Positions 1 through 9,241 of a DNA stretch of 64,000 bases are shown here, piece by piece. The DNA lies in NCBI GenBank assembly GCA_042408965.1, contig JBHOQN010000057.1:1-64000 (forward strand), written 5' to 3'. A model generated the notes under the pieces. It searched no databases, had not been told where the DNA came from, and saw only the letters and a program-made list of their open reading frames with translations. The stretch comes from Thermogemmatispora sp042408965. Its GTDB lineage: Bacteria; Chloroflexota; Ktedonobacteria; Ktedonobacterales; Ktedonobacteraceae. The translations under genes were made by a program, and so were the position numbers. Each line of letters starts with the position of its first letter. Positions within the stretch are counted from its first letter, which is position 1.

Positions 1-96
1 GAGGTGCTCATCCAGCTGCCCGAGGCGTGGGCGCGCTGCGGCACGCGCTGTGGCGGGCTGGCCGTCTGGGCGCAGGTGCGGGAGCGCGCCGTCTGA
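1..96 (+). CDS. 3' end of an unidentified gene cut by the window edge
   Basis: The first reading frame is open from base 1 to a TGA at 94-96. Nearly every codon ends in G or C, as in real genes of this window, so it looks coding. About 31 residues are visible, beginning EVLIQLPEAW and ending in AQVRERAV. No family is recognisable. The strongly coding frame switches to the third frame shortly after this stop, so the gene may be broken by a frameshift rather than genuinely ending here. Confidence 0.4.
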   Translation, partial: EVLIQLPEAWARCGTRCGGLAVWAQVRERAV

Positions 97-323
97 GCAG
101 GCCGGAGGAGCGCCCCGGAGAGGGGCAGGGGCTGGCCCCCCGGCGGCAGGCGGCGGCGGAGGCCCTGCTGCCTGCGCCGGAGGGGGATCAGGCCGAGGAG
201 GTGGTATACGAGGCCTGGGAGGCCCTGGAGACCGCCCTGGCCCATCTGGACCATCTGCCCACCCACCAGGCCTGGGCGCTGCTCCTCGCCCCCTTCCGCC
301 AGCATGACGAGCCGTCCGTCTAG
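27..323 (+). CDS. Unidentified protein, possibly the frameshifted continuation of the preceding frame
   Basis: This third-frame ORF runs to a TAG at 321-323. From about base 115 onward it has the G/C-ending codon pattern of a real gene, and it ends in an Ala/Leu-rich helix-like stretch with the C-terminus FRQHDEPSV. Between 27 and about 100 the codon bias instead favours the first frame. The proposed GTG start at 27 is therefore doubtful. The simplest reading is one gene, entering from the left, with a one-base indel around 90-110. Two overlapping genes are also possible. No domain is recognised. Confidence 0.4.
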   Translation: MGALRHALWRAGRLGAGAGARRLSRPEERPGEGQGLAPRRQAAAEALLPAPEGDQAEEVVYEAWEALETALAHLDHLPTHQAWALLLAPFRQHDEPSV

Positions 324-457
324 CGTCCAGCGAGCCGGAGATCGAGGGCGAGCGAGCACCAGGGGTCCCACGGGATGGAGGAAGGAGCACGACCGTCAGT
401 GCGTCCATGGTCGTGATCACCGCTTGCCATGCCTGGGCGACATGGCCTTGTCTGACA

Positions 458-463
458 TATAAT
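458..463 (+). promoter_or_regulatory. -10 element upstream of the aminotransferase gene
   Basis: A consensus TATAAT lies about 95 bases before the TTG start at 556, and a second similar hexamer (TATAAC) follows two bases later. No good -35 box is seen at 16-18 nt. The rest of 324-555 shows nothing else. Confidence 0.4.
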
Positions 464-555
464 GCTATAACGATGCATGGCTGGCCGGACCCCCCTGCCT
501 CATCGAGGAAGAGGCCGCGCCAGCCCTGCTCGCAACTCAGCCAAGGAGGGGACAC

Positions 556-1719
556 TTGCTCGATTCTCCCATGAAGCTGGAGGCTATCCGTGAGGCCATG
601 CCTGCCACGACTGCCCATAGCTACCTCAACACTGGAACCTTCGGACCGCTTCCGCGCTGTGTCATCGAGGCCGTACAGCAGCGCCTGCAGAGCGAATGGA
701 GCGATGGGAGGCTGGGAGCAGCCAGGTTCAAGGAGCTTGAAGCGATCTACACTGAAGTGCGTCAGCGCTGTGCCCGCCTGCTCAATGCCGAAGAGGGGGA
801 GATCGCCCTGACCGACAACACCGGAGAGGGGTTGAACATCATCGCATACGGGCTGAACTGGCGTGAGGGCGACGAGGTGATCACCACCAACCACGAACAC
901 ATCAGTGCCCTCGCGCCGCTGTATCAGATCCGTGATCGCTACGGCATCAGCATCCGCATTGCCAATCTGGGCCAGCAAGGCGAGCGGCCTGCAGCAGAGG
1001 CGATCGCCCCGCTGATCACACCACGCACACGCCTGATCGTCATCTCACATGTCTCCTTCATGACCGGAGCCGTCTTTGACGTGAGCGCCGTAGGAGCGCT
1101 GGGTCGGCGTCACGGCATTCCCGTGCTGGTCGACGGCGCCCAGTCGGCTGGAGCGATCGCCGTCGACGTCAAGGCCCTGGGGATCGACTTCTACGCCATC
1201 CCCATGCAGAAGTGGCTCTGTGGCCCCGACGGGACGGGGGCGCTCTACGTGCGACGTGCCTCCCTCGACTACCTGCAGCCAACCTACGTGGGCTATTTCT
1301 CCATCAAGCATGAGGAACCCGGCACCTGGGAGCTGCAAGAGACAGCGCAGCGCTTTGAGCTGGGAGGACGCCAGACAGCAGCCCTGGCCGGTCAGAGCAG
1401 GGCCCTGCAGTGGCTCGAGGAGACCGTCGGTCATCCGTGGATTCGCCAGCGGATCTCAGCACTCAACAGCCAAGCCGACGCTCTGCTCAGGGCCGTCCCC
1501 GGCATCACCGTCCTCACGCCGCGGCCGGGGGCCAGCGGTCTGCTCTCCATCACCTTCGACAGAGCCGAGCCAGACACCGTGGTGGGGCGTCTCGCTGAGG
1601 AGCACAACATCTACATTCGCAGCATTCACGAACGTCAGGCACTGCGCATCTCCACCGGGTTCTACAACACCGAAGAGGAGCTGAAGCGGCTGGCAGGCGT
1701 TCTGCAGGAGTGGCGTTGA
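556..1719 (+). CDS. Class V aminotransferase (cysteine desulfurase / isopenicillin-N epimerase type)
   Basis: This is a 387-residue PLP enzyme of fold type I. The probable Schiff-base lysine is K219 in the motif PMQKW. The cofactor-contacting Asp/Gln pair is D193/Q196 in LVDGAQ. The N-terminal YLNTGTFGPLP is typical of the isopenicillin-N epimerase-like branch, which includes many enzymes of unknown substrate. TTG at 556 is chosen as start because AAGGAGGGG lies about six bases upstream; the ATG at 571 is too far from it. It stands alone, convergent with the 5S gene. No Cys-containing desulfurase loop is obvious, so aminotransferase, epimerase or lyase activity cannot be separated by sequence alone. 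Confidence 0.85.
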   Translation: MLDSPMKLEAIREAMPATTAHSYLNTGTFGPLPRCVIEAVQQRLQSEWSDGRLGAARFKELEAIYTEVRQRCARLLNAEEGEIALTDNTGEGLNIIAYGLNWREGDEVITTNHEHISALAPLYQIRDRYGISIRIANLGQQGERPAAEAIAPLITPRTRLIVISHVSFMTGAVFDVSAVGALGRRHGIPVLVDGAQSAGAIAVDVKALGIDFYAIPMQKWLCGPDGTGALYVRRASLDYLQPTYVGYFSIKHEEPGTWELQETAQRFELGGRQTAALAGQSRALQWLEETVGHPWIRQRISALNSQADALLRAVPGITVLTPRPGASGLLSITFDRAEPDTVVGRLAEEHNIYIRSIHERQALRISTGFYNTEEELKRLAGVLQEWR

Positions 1720-1740
1720 GGCGCGCTGCAGGGGAAGGGG

Positions 1741-1785
1741 TTGACGGGGCAGAGTGCCCCGTCAAGCAAAACCGCCCATATGGGC
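1741..1785. terminator. Two hairpins between the convergent aminotransferase and 5S rRNA genes
   Basis: A perfect 10-bp inverted repeat with a 5-nt loop (TTGACGGGGC / GCCCCGTCAA) spans 1741-1765. A 6-bp self-complementary hairpin, GCCCATATGGGC, spans 1774-1785. Read from the minus strand the second is followed by GGTTTTGC, so it can end 5S transcription. The first can serve the plus-strand gene but has no clear T-run. Confidence 0.55.
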
Positions 1786-1792
1786 AGGTGAA

Positions 1793-1907
<115 letters not shown>

Positions 1908-1945
1908 TCGCCCGCACATACAGGCGATGTCGTTTGACGGGATGC

Positions 1946-1974
1946 ATCTTATCACAGTCCCACAGATCTGTCAA
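1946..1974 (-). promoter_or_regulatory. Sigma-70-type promoter of the orphan 5S gene
   Basis: On the minus strand TTGACA (1969-1974) is separated by 17 nt from TAAGAT (1946-1951). Transcription would start near 1938, about 30 nt before the mature 5S end. Confidence 0.7.
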
Positions 1975-2013
1975 CAGGTTTGGCGACGAATTTTTGCGCC
2001 GGGAGAAAATTCC

Positions 2014-5000
2014 CTACCCTGAGCCAGAGGAGGGACGTGCAGCGGCGGCAGTGGCCTCAGCGAGGCGCAACGAAGCCAGACGAGAGACACTATCGCTGCC
2101 CATTGAGACCCCATAGATCGCCTGAGCGGCGGTCATCGTCACGCGGTTGTGGGTGACCACAATAAACTGGGTCTGCTGAGCCAGGCGTTTCAGGATGTCG
2201 CAGAAGCGCGTGACGTTAGACTCATCCAGGGCCGCATCGACCTCATCGAGGAGGCAGAACGGAGGCGGGTTGATCTCGAGCAGAGCGAAGAGCAGGGCCG
2301 CAGAGACCAGGGCACGCTCGCCACCGGAGAGGAGCGAGAGGTCCTGCACCTTCTTGCCAGGGGGCTGGACGATCACCTCGATGCCGAAGGGGAGACCGGA
2401 GCCCCTGGAAGGGGCCTCATCAGGAGAGACCTCTCCGTTGCGCGCTGCCTGCTCGCGGGAGGCGAGAGCAGGCGTGCCATTGGAGTGCTCCTGAGCGGCA
2501 TCGCCACTGGCCTTGCCAGCCATCAGTTCCAGCCGGGCCTGCCCGCCATTGAAGAGCGTCGTAAAGTGCTCACGGAAACGCGCATTGACAGCCTCAAAGG
2601 TCGCCTCAAACTGTCGCGACATAGTGGCATCCAGTTGCCCGATGATCGTCTGCAGATGCTGAGCCGCCTGTTCCATATCGGCGATCTGAGCCGTCAGAAA
2701 GGCAAAGCGCGTTCGCTCCTCCTCATACTGGCGTGGAGCCTCAGGATCGCAGCCGCCGAGGGCCTTGAGGCGCGAGCGGAGCTGTTCCACCTGGCGGCGC
2801 AGACGGCGCAGCGTTGCCTCCTCGCGGGCATCCAGGCCAGCAGACTCGTTCTCGGCAGGAGCGTGTTCATGCTGCTCCTGCACCTGATCGAGCGGCTCAG
2901 CGCGCGGCCCCTCGTCCTGGGGCGACAACTCCGCCGAAGAACCACTGGCCAGGCGCAGCAGCTCCTGAGGGCTGGTCAGACCGAGGTCCTCCTGCATCTG
3001 CACCTGCAGCGCCTCCACAGCATCGCGCGCCTTCTGGCTATCGAGGAGTGCGCGTCGATAGAGCAGCTCGCAGGCGGTGAGCTGCTGACGCAGGGCCGTC
3101 AGCTCCTCTTCGATGCTGCCCACCTGCTGTTCGATGGTCTGCAGCGCCGTCTCGGCCTCCTGCACGCGCAGCGCCGCCTGGCGCGTTGTTGCCCGCCCCT
3201 GCTGCAGCTCCTCGCGCTGGCGGGCGATGGTGGTCTGCAGTTGTTGTTGCTCTTCCTCAGCCAGGCGCAGGCGGGCCTGCTGCTGATCCAGCTGAGTCCG
3301 CAGGTCCTGGAACTGGGTCTGCTGCTCCTTGCACTGCTGCTGGAGGGTTCTGGCCTCCTGGCGCTTGACCGCGACGCCGGTGCGCAGCCGCCCCAGTTCG
3401 TCCTGCTGGCGTCGATAGAGGCTGGCGCGCTCCTCCACGAGCGCCTGCAGCTCCTCCACCAGGCCAGCGAGTTCCTGCTGGGTTTTCTCGTGGGCACGCA
3501 CCCGTTCCTGGGTCGCCTGGATCTCCTGCTCCAGGCCAGCGATCTCGGCAGCGAGCTGCTGCTCGACGGAGGTCGCCAGATTCAGCTCGGTCTGCAGACG
3601 CTCCTGCTCGCGCTCCGTGGCCGTGATTGCGCGAGTGACCTCCTGCAGACGAGCACTGGTTTTCTGCAGCTCTTTATCCAGCGCGGCCTGCTCTGCTCGG
3701 CGTCCCTCCTGGGCGCGCTGGATCTCGCTGATCAGGGCATTCAGGCGCTCAATCTGCCGGGCCTGTTCCTCCAGTTGAGCCGGCAGCTCCCGCAGCTCCC
3801 GCTCGTAGTGCAGCAGACCAGCCGGAGCGCCCTGCTTCTCCGCGCCGCCGCTCAGCCAGCCTGTCATGTGGAGCACCTCGCCCCGGTGGGTCACCAGGGT
3901 GTGGAACGCCAGTCGGAAGGCATCGTTGTCCCGCAGCCTCTGCGTCAGCAGGCGCGTGGCCAGGAGGCGGGCCGTCTCCAGGTCCTCCACAATCAGTCGA
4001 CCGCTGAGCAGGCGATAGAAGAGCGGCTGGTAGCGTGGCTCGCACTGTAGCAACTGCCAGGCTAGGCCGGAGATGCGCGTACGCAGATCGGGGAGAGCCT
4101 CCAGGAGTGTCTGCAGGGAGGTCTGTTCCGTCGCAGCCCTGGTCTCGACGTAGGCGTCTGCGGCGGGCTGCAACCAGATCAGCAGGGCCTTGCCGGCCCG
4201 GATGCGTTCAAGGTAGAGCAGGGCGCGGTAGGCCTCTGCTTCTGTCTCCATGACCACGCCCTGCAGGTGTTCCCCCAGAGCCGCCTCGATCGCCTGCTCC
4301 AGGCCGGCCGGAGCCAGCCCCAGTCTGGGAACGGGGGCAATGATTCCCGGGACCTCGTCGCTGGGAGCGCGTAACAGAGCACGAACGCCGTCGCTGTAGC
4401 CGCTGAGATTCTGCCGCCAGTTGCGCAGCATGTTCAGACGATCATTGAGTGAGCGACGCTGGCGCTCCGCCTCGGCCAGCAGGCTGCGCAGGTGCTCCAT
4501 CTCATGCTGGGCATCGGCGATAGCGCGTTGGAGCGTCTGTCTGCGCTGAACGAGCTGCTGCTCCTGATCACGCACGCCCTGGAGCTGGGAGCGCAGCTCG
4601 GCGAGGCGCGTCTCCAGCGAGCGCAGCGCCAGGCTGGCCTGGGCGACCGCCTCGCGGCGGGCGGCGAGCGTGCGATTGCGCTCCCCCAGATGTTTCTGCT
4701 GGCGCCCAAGATCGGTCTGCGTGGCCCCCAGGCGTGCCTGGGTCTGAATGAGGTCGTTCTGAGCGGCGCGCAGGCGGCGCTCGTCAAGCTCGTAGTCCTT
4801 CTGCGCCTGGGCCACCTCAGCCTCCAGGCTGGCCAGGACGCGAGCCGCGTCATCAACGGCGTCGGCGGCCTGAGCGTACGCTTCCTCCAGATCGACGAGG
4901 CGCTGTTGGGCCGCAATCAGGCGCTCACGCAGGCGGCGCTCCTGAGCCTGCTGTTCTTCGCGCTGGCGCTCCAGGCCCGTCACGCGCTCCTCGCTGACGG

Positions 5001-5913
5001 CCAGCTCGCGCTCGCTGCGCTGGACCAGCGCCGTGGCCTCGCCGTAGGCGCGGCGAGCCGCGTTGATCTGTTGTTGAGCCTCCCGGCGCAGCGTGTTCAG
5101 CCGGGCGCGCTGCGCCTCGGCGCTGCCCAACCGCTCTTGCAGAAGATGAAGCTGGGAGGCCTGGGCCTGCTCCGCAGCTTCGGCGCGCTCGGCAGCGGCA
5201 CGCAGGCGGCGCCATTGCAGGGCGTACCAGGTGAGCAGGGCCTGGCGCAGCTCGTCGCTGAGGCGCGCATACTCAAGCGCACGCTTCGCCTGCTCTTCCA
5301 GCGGCCCCAGGCGTGGCTCGATCTCGTTGACAATGTCACGCAGCCGCTCCAGGTTCTGCGCGGTCTGACGCAGGCGTTGCTCCGCCTCAGCGCGCTGCAC
5401 CTGGTAGGGTCGGATGCCCGCCGCGTCCTCGAAGAGACCGCGCCGCTCCTCCGGGCGCAGGCTGAGGGCTGCGTCGATGAGGCCCTGACCGATCACCGTG
5501 TACGAGTCGTGGCCGATGCGGGCCTGCGCGAGGAGGAGCAGGACGTCCTTCAGGCGCACCCGCTGACGATTGATGAGATACTCGTTCTCGCCAGAGCGGA
5601 AACTGCGGCGCGTCACGGTGATCTCACTGTAGTCGGAGGGGACCCAGCCAGTGCTGTTATCGATGGTCAGTGAGACCTCGGCCATGCCCAGGGCTGCTTT
5701 GCCGTGGCCGCCGGCGAAGATGATGTCGTCGCTTTTTTTCCCGCGCAACTGGCGCATACTCTGCTCGCCCAGGACCCAGCGGATGGCGTCCGCAATGTTG
5801 GACTTTCCCGCCCCGTTTGGCCCCACGACGGCGGTGATCCCGGGACTGAATTCGAGCGTCGTCCGTGTGGCGAAACTTTTGAAGCCTAAGAGTTCCAGAC
5901 GTTTCAGGTACAC
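2014..5913 (-). CDS. smc: Chromosome segregation ATPase SMC
   Basis: This is a 1299-residue SMC protein that, with ScpA/ScpB, organises and segregates the chromosome. The N-terminal MYLKRLELLGFKSFA and the Walker A GPNGAGKSN mark the head. Two long Gln/Glu/Arg/Leu-rich coiled coils flank a globular hinge around residues 490-640. The C-terminal head carries the ABC signature LSGGERA and Walker B FCLLDEVDAALDE. The GTG at 5913 is preferred because homologues begin at this residue; the open frame extends 36 codons further upstream but lacks family similarity. An Asp/Ser-rich insertion precedes the signature. It is a single-gene unit here, with no scpAB or ftsY neighbour. Long ORFs on the opposite strand are shadows of the coiled coil. 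Confidence 0.96.
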   Translation of the reverse strand: MYLKRLELLGFKSFATRTTLEFSPGITAVVGPNGAGKSNIADAIRWVLGEQSMRQLRGKKSDDIIFAGGHGKAALGMAEVSLTIDNSTGWVPSDYSEITVTRRSFRSGENEYLINRQRVRLKDVLLLLAQARIGHDSYTVIGQGLIDAALSLRPEERRGLFEDAAGIRPYQVQRAEAEQRLRQTAQNLERLRDIVNEIEPRLGPLEEQAKRALEYARLSDELRQALLTWYALQWRRLRAAAERAEAAEQAQASQLHLLQERLGSAEAQRARLNTLRREAQQQINAARRAYGEATALVQRSERELAVSEERVTGLERQREEQQAQERRLRERLIAAQQRLVDLEEAYAQAADAVDDAARVLASLEAEVAQAQKDYELDERRLRAAQNDLIQTQARLGATQTDLGRQQKHLGERNRTLAARREAVAQASLALRSLETRLAELRSQLQGVRDQEQQLVQRRQTLQRAIADAQHEMEHLRSLLAEAERQRRSLNDRLNMLRNWRQNLSGYSDGVRALLRAPSDEVPGIIAPVPRLGLAPAGLEQAIEAALGEHLQGVVMETEAEAYRALLYLERIRAGKALLIWLQPAADAYVETRAATEQTSLQTLLEALPDLRTRISGLAWQLLQCEPRYQPLFYRLLSGRLIVEDLETARLLATRLLTQRLRDNDAFRLAFHTLVTHRGEVLHMTGWLSGGAEKQGAPAGLLHYERELRELPAQLEEQARQIERLNALISEIQRAQEGRRAEQAALDKELQKTSARLQEVTRAITATEREQERLQTELNLATSVEQQLAAEIAGLEQEIQATQERVRAHEKTQQELAGLVEELQALVEERASLYRRQQDELGRLRTGVAVKRQEARTLQQQCKEQQTQFQDLRTQLDQQQARLRLAEEEQQQLQTTIARQREELQQGRATTRQAALRVQEAETALQTIEQQVGSIEEELTALRQQLTACELLYRRALLDSQKARDAVEALQVQMQEDLGLTSPQELLRLASGSSAELSPQDEGPRAEPLDQVQEQHEHAPAENESAGLDAREEATLRRLRRQVEQLRSRLKALGGCDPEAPRQYEEERTRFAFLTAQIADMEQAAQHLQTIIGQLDATMSRQFEATFEAVNARFREHFTTLFNGGQARLELMAGKASGDAAQEHSNGTPALASREQAARNGEVSPDEAPSRGSGLPFGIEVIVQPPGKKVQDLSLLSGGERALVSAALLFALLEINPPPFCLLDEVDAALDESNVTRFCDILKRLAQQTQFIVVTHNRVTMTAAQAIYGVSMGSDSVSRLASLRLAEATAAAARPSSGSG

Positions 5914-6115
5914 CGCATGACCCTGCCCTTGCGTTGAAAAGGTTCTTCCTTGCGGTTCCGATGATATCATAGTCGCGCCGTCGGCGTCGAGTGGCTCCGG
6001 CCAGCATGAGCCGGCACACATTGCCGGATGGCGGGGGACCAGGAAGAAGACGCTCTGTGAAGCAGCTCACATGTGGGGAGTGACCTGGTTTATCGTAAGA
6101 TTCCTGTAAGAAGGT

Positions 6116-6121
6116 TATACT
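6116..6121 (+). promoter_or_regulatory. -10 element upstream of the 6249 membrane-protein gene
   Basis: TATACT about 130 bases before the start codon is the best candidate in the smc/6249 divergent gap. The matching -35 region is poor. Confidence 0.35.
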
Positions 6122-6248
6122 GCTCGTCGGGGGAATCATTCGGGGACGTACAGATAGACCTCAGAATCAACGCCTCGCAGAAATGGGCATGCTTTCCCGG
6201 ACATCTGATTCCGATCAGTTGATTTGACTCTAGAGAGGAGCGAACTCA

Positions 6249-6914
6249 GTGACTCGGCGTCTCTTCTTCATCATCCTTGGCATTGTGCTCCTTGGCTGGG
6301 GCCTCTTTTTGGGGATTCGCTCTCACCAGGTCCACTATAGCACGGTGAGCCGAGGAACCATCGCTCATTACCTGGCGGATGAGGACCAGCATACCGGCTA
6401 TCTGCAGATGGATGGTAGTTCGACGCTCTACCTCGTCAACGAGACGGATTTTCAGCCAGTGATCAATGGCACTAGTACCTTCCAGGATGGTATGAGCATC
6501 TCGCTCGTGTACCGACCTGATCAGACGACAAATATCGATGCTCAATCGACCCTGGGCACCCATCTGCAGGGGGATGCTTACACCGTGATGGCTCTGACTC
6601 TCTACAACGACAATGGCCAGGTGCAGCAGCAGTTTGTCAGCTCGACGTACCGCAGCAATCCCTCAGGTTTTTATGAGAATGACTGGCCAGCGGGCGCTGC
6701 TCTGGCGGCCGTGGGTCTGGTGATTCTCGTTCTGGCGTTCCTCCTGGGTCGTTCCAGACAGGTACCGATGGCTGGCATGCCTGGTGCTCCCTTCCCCGGA
6801 AGCGCTCCAGGGAGTCAGTACACGGGGTCCTATCCTCCCCAGGGGTATGGCCAGTATCCACAACAGGCGCCGCCGCAGGACCCGCGCTATCCTCCTTCGT
6901 GGCCGGGTGCCTAG
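6249..6914 (+). CDS. Hypothetical two-TM membrane protein with Pro/Gly/Tyr-rich tail
   Basis: This is a 221-residue protein of unknown function. An N-terminal hydrophobic segment (about residues 5-22, FFIILGIVLLGWGLFL) is followed by a soluble, probably extracytoplasmic domain of about 120 residues rich in Thr, Tyr and Asp. A second TM helix lies near residues 150-167 (AALAAVGLVILVLAFLL). The tail of about 50 residues is disordered and rich in PGY/PQ. GTG at 6249 follows AGAGGAG at a good distance. The tail composition resembles that of the zinc-ribbon protein at 16790, suggesting a lineage-typical surface or cell-envelope style. No enzymatic motif is seen. Confidence 0.75.
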   Translation: MTRRLFFIILGIVLLGWGLFLGIRSHQVHYSTVSRGTIAHYLADEDQHTGYLQMDGSSTLYLVNETDFQPVINGTSTFQDGMSISLVYRPDQTTNIDAQSTLGTHLQGDAYTVMALTLYNDNGQVQQQFVSSTYRSNPSGFYENDWPAGAALAAVGLVILVLAFLLGRSRQVPMAGMPGAPFPGSAPGSQYTGSYPPQGYGQYPQQAPPQDPRYPPSWPGA

Positions 6915-6965
6915 GCTGGCTGGCCGCCTGTAGTGAGGTGATCGTCAGTCTGGCCTGATCAGTCG

Positions 6966-7019
6966 CTCTGGGAACGCAGGGCCCAGCCAGCAAGGAGAGG
7001 CTGCGCTGCGTTCCCAGAG
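6966..7019 (+). terminator. Long-loop hairpin after the 6249 gene
   Basis: A perfect 14-bp inverted repeat (arms 6966-6979 and 7006-7019, CTCTGGGAACGCAG and its complement) encloses a 26-nt loop. It is followed by a short T-rich stretch (TATTTT). It lies between the 6249 gene and the transporter promoter. Confidence 0.55.
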
Positions 7020-7039
7020 GAGTATTTTCCCCGGCGCGC

Positions 7040-7069
7040 TTGACGCTGTATCCAGAGATCTGCTAGTAT
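7040..7069 (+). promoter_or_regulatory. Promoter of the transporter-usp operon
   Basis: TTGACG at 7040-7045 and TAGTAT at 7064-7069 are separated by 18 nt. They lie about 90 bases before the start of the transporter gene. Confidence 0.65.
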
Positions 7070-7161
7070 AGGTGAGAGAACCTGAGGTCCAGGTTGGGGT
7101 TCGCAAGCGCCGGGCCCTGTTCTGCTGATTCCGCTCGCTGGTTGATCGCAGACTGCTTGCT

Positions 7162-8472
7162 ATGTTGTGGCTTTTTCCCCTTCCCGCGCTGACCCGGACG
7201 GTGCTAACCGTTCTGATCGCTGTGCTCACCCTGGTGGGCATCATGACGCGCCCCTTCCGCTGGAACGAGGCACTGATCGCTCTGGCAGGAGCAATGCTGC
7301 TGCTGATTCTGGGGCTGATCAGCCCGCTGCAGGCTCTGCGCACGCTGCTTGGCGACTGGAATGTCTTCCTCTTCTTTCTTGGTATGATGGCTCTCTCGGC
7401 CCTCGCGGATCTGGCTGGCCTCTTCGACTGGCTGGCGGTTCAGGCAGCCCGCCTGGCTGGTCAGAGTGCACGTCGCCTCCTGCTGAATATCTTTCTCCTG
7501 GGCACCCTGATCTCGATGGTGCTCTCCAACGATGCCACCGCGCTGATCCTGACCCCGGTCGTCTACACGCTCGTGACGCGCCTGCGTCTGCCGGTACTTC
7601 CCTTTCTATTCGCCTGTACGTTTATTGCCGATACAGCCTCATTTCTGCTCCCTGTGAGCAACCCGATCAATATCATTGTCCTGACGACGTTCAATCTCTC
7701 TCTGTGGACGTTTCTGCGTATACTCTTGCTGCCGGCTCTGGCGGTGATTGGCATCAATATCGCGGCCTTCTTTCTTCTCTACCGGCGCCAGATCAGGGGA
7801 CGCTTCGATCTCAAGCGGCTTCCTTCAGCACAGGAGGCCATCCGCCACGTACCCTATTTTCGCTATACCTGCGCTGTGCTGGGAATCGTTGCGGCAGCCT
7901 ATGTTGTGGCCTCGGCGAAGAGTTGGCCGCTCTCCTTTGTGTCCCTGGCCGGAGCACTCCTGCTCATGGCGGGTGCGCTCTACTGGCGCCGGCTGCGTCT
8001 CCGGGAGGTAGGAGGCCACATCTCGTGGTCGATCTTTGGCTTTATCGCTGGCATGTTCATTGTCGTCCAGGCTGTTGAGAGCACGGGTCTGACCGCTCTT
8101 TTCGGAGCGCTGTTGCTCCACCTTTCGGGAGGAAGCACATGGGGCGCAGTGAGTATCGGCACAGTGGGAGCGGCCATCGGGACGAACCTGATCAATAACG
8201 TGCCGATGGCGGTGGTGCTGAGCGCGGCGCTGAAAACGCTGGGCCAGACGTCACCAACCGTGCGCCTGGCCTTTATCGCAGCGACCATCTTCGGCTGCGA
8301 TCTGGGTCCCAACCTGACCACGGTTGGCTCGCTGGCAACAGTGCTCTGGCTGTTGATCCTGCGCCGGCGGCAGTTAGAGGTCTCAGGACTGGATTATTTT
8401 AAAGTAGGCATCATGATAACCCCTGTCATGTTGCTGTGTGGAGCTGTGCTGATCTGGCTCCAGTTGTTGTAG
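7162..8472 (+). CDS. ArsB/NhaD/SLC13-type ion transporter
   Basis: This is a 436-residue integral membrane protein with 10-12 predicted TM helices. The duplicated family signatures are visible. The first half has a re-entrant-type MVLSNDATALILTPV, followed by FIADTASFLLPVSNPINII. The second half has IGTNLINNVPMAVVL, followed by FGCDLGPNLTTVGSLA. These Asn/Asp-rich hairpins are characteristic of the ArsB and SLC13 groups of the ion-transporter superfamily. The substrate could be arsenite, a dicarboxylate or sulfate; no ArsR, ArsA or ArsC is nearby, so arsenite is not favoured. The downstream universal stress protein gene begins 10 bases after its stop and is probably co-transcribed. Confidence 0.85.
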   Translation: MLWLFPLPALTRTVLTVLIAVLTLVGIMTRPFRWNEALIALAGAMLLLILGLISPLQALRTLLGDWNVFLFFLGMMALSALADLAGLFDWLAVQAARLAGQSARRLLLNIFLLGTLISMVLSNDATALILTPVVYTLVTRLRLPVLPFLFACTFIADTASFLLPVSNPINIIVLTTFNLSLWTFLRILLLPALAVIGINIAAFFLLYRRQIRGRFDLKRLPSAQEAIRHVPYFRYTCAVLGIVAAAYVVASAKSWPLSFVSLAGALLLMAGALYWRRLRLREVGGHISWSIFGFIAGMFIVVQAVESTGLTALFGALLLHLSGGSTWGAVSIGTVGAAIGTNLINNVPMAVVLSAALKTLGQTSPTVRLAFIAATIFGCDLGPNLTTVGSLATVLWLLILRRRQLEVSGLDYFKVGIMITPVMLLCGAVLIWLQLL

Positions 8473-8482
8473 GAGGTGCGCT

Positions 8483-8944
8483 GTGCGCGTGCTCTGTTGT
8501 CTGGATGGTGAGAATGGTCAACGGCTGGCGCGGGCCGTGACGGGCCTGTTGCGGAGCGCGGAGCTGCAGGTCGGCCTGCTCTATGTCATCGACACGCGGC
8601 CGCATGGAGAGCTGGAACGCCACCGAGAGCGCTTCCTGCGTCCTCCTCATCTGCCGCCGGCGCGCCGGGAGCAGATTCGCCAGGCCGAGGAGGAGACGGC
8701 CCGCGATATTCTCGCCGAGGGAGCGCGCTATCTGCAGGGCGCAGAGCAGCTCAGGCGTGAAGGGCGGGCGGAACAGGAGATCGTACGCTGCGCCGTCGAG
8801 TGGCGAGCCGATCTGATCGTGATTGGCGCTCGCTCGGCCAGGGACACAGGGCCGCGTGCGGGACCGGGCTCGGTCGGCCACATTGCACGTTTTGTACTTG
8901 ATCATGCTCCCTGTCCTGTCTTGTTGCTCCGTGGGACAGATTGA
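8483..8944 (+). CDS. Universal stress protein family (UspA-like)
   Basis: This is a 153-residue single-domain Usp protein. The N-terminal beta strand MRVLCCLDGE, the LLYVIDTRPH strand and the C-terminal LIVIGAR...GSVGHIARFVLDHAPCPVLLLR segment match the ATP-binding Usp fold. The usual Gly-x2-Gly-x9-Gly-Ser loop is represented by the Gly/Arg-rich stretch before GSVGHIA. The central region is unusually rich in Arg and Glu. GTG at 8483 has AGGAGGTG overlapping the preceding stop codon. The position directly after the transporter suggests it senses or regulates that transporter, as seen for other transporter-Usp pairs; this is inference. Confidence 0.85.
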   Translation: MRVLCCLDGENGQRLARAVTGLLRSAELQVGLLYVIDTRPHGELERHRERFLRPPHLPPARREQIRQAEEETARDILAEGARYLQGAEQLRREGRAEQEIVRCAVEWRADLIVIGARSARDTGPRAGPGSVGHIARFVLDHAPCPVLLLRGTD

Positions 8945-9148
8945 GGCTATCCTCTCACGGGACCGATCTTCTATGCTTCAGCTCTGAAACGGAGTCCTCC
9001 TGCCGGGCGTGCCAGACTCTGGTGGGGAGGGCAGCACAGGTATCAGTACCGGTCTGCTGGAGGTGGTGAGCGTTGCTTCCTGCGTGGCGGAGGGCCTTGC
9101 GGTGCTGGCTCCGTGCCCATCGCGTGGTCGGAAGCCGTTGCGGAAGCG

Positions 9149-9157
9149 TGGTATAAT
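9149..9157 (+). promoter_or_regulatory. Extended -10 promoter of the response regulator gene
   Basis: TGGTATAAT is a consensus extended -10 box (TG, one base, TATAAT). No -35 is needed or seen. It implies a leader of about 160 nt before the ATG at 9322. Confidence 0.6.
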
Positions 9158-9241
9158 CGTAAGGCGTTCTACAATTTTGATCACCACCGAAATACTCTGT
9201 AGAATACCAGCGGTGGCAGCCGCCAGATAACGTACCTCTCA

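Noticed and set aside
2149..5673. Very long open frames on the plus strand opposite smc (for example 2149-4050 and 4492-5673)
   Set aside because: They mirror the GC-rich coiled-coil codons of smc, are Leu/Gln/Arg-rich without domains, and have no ribosome site or promoter.
7162..8472. Calling the transporter an arsenite pump (ArsB)
   Set aside because: The family overlaps with SLC13 and NhaD, and no ars genes are nearby.
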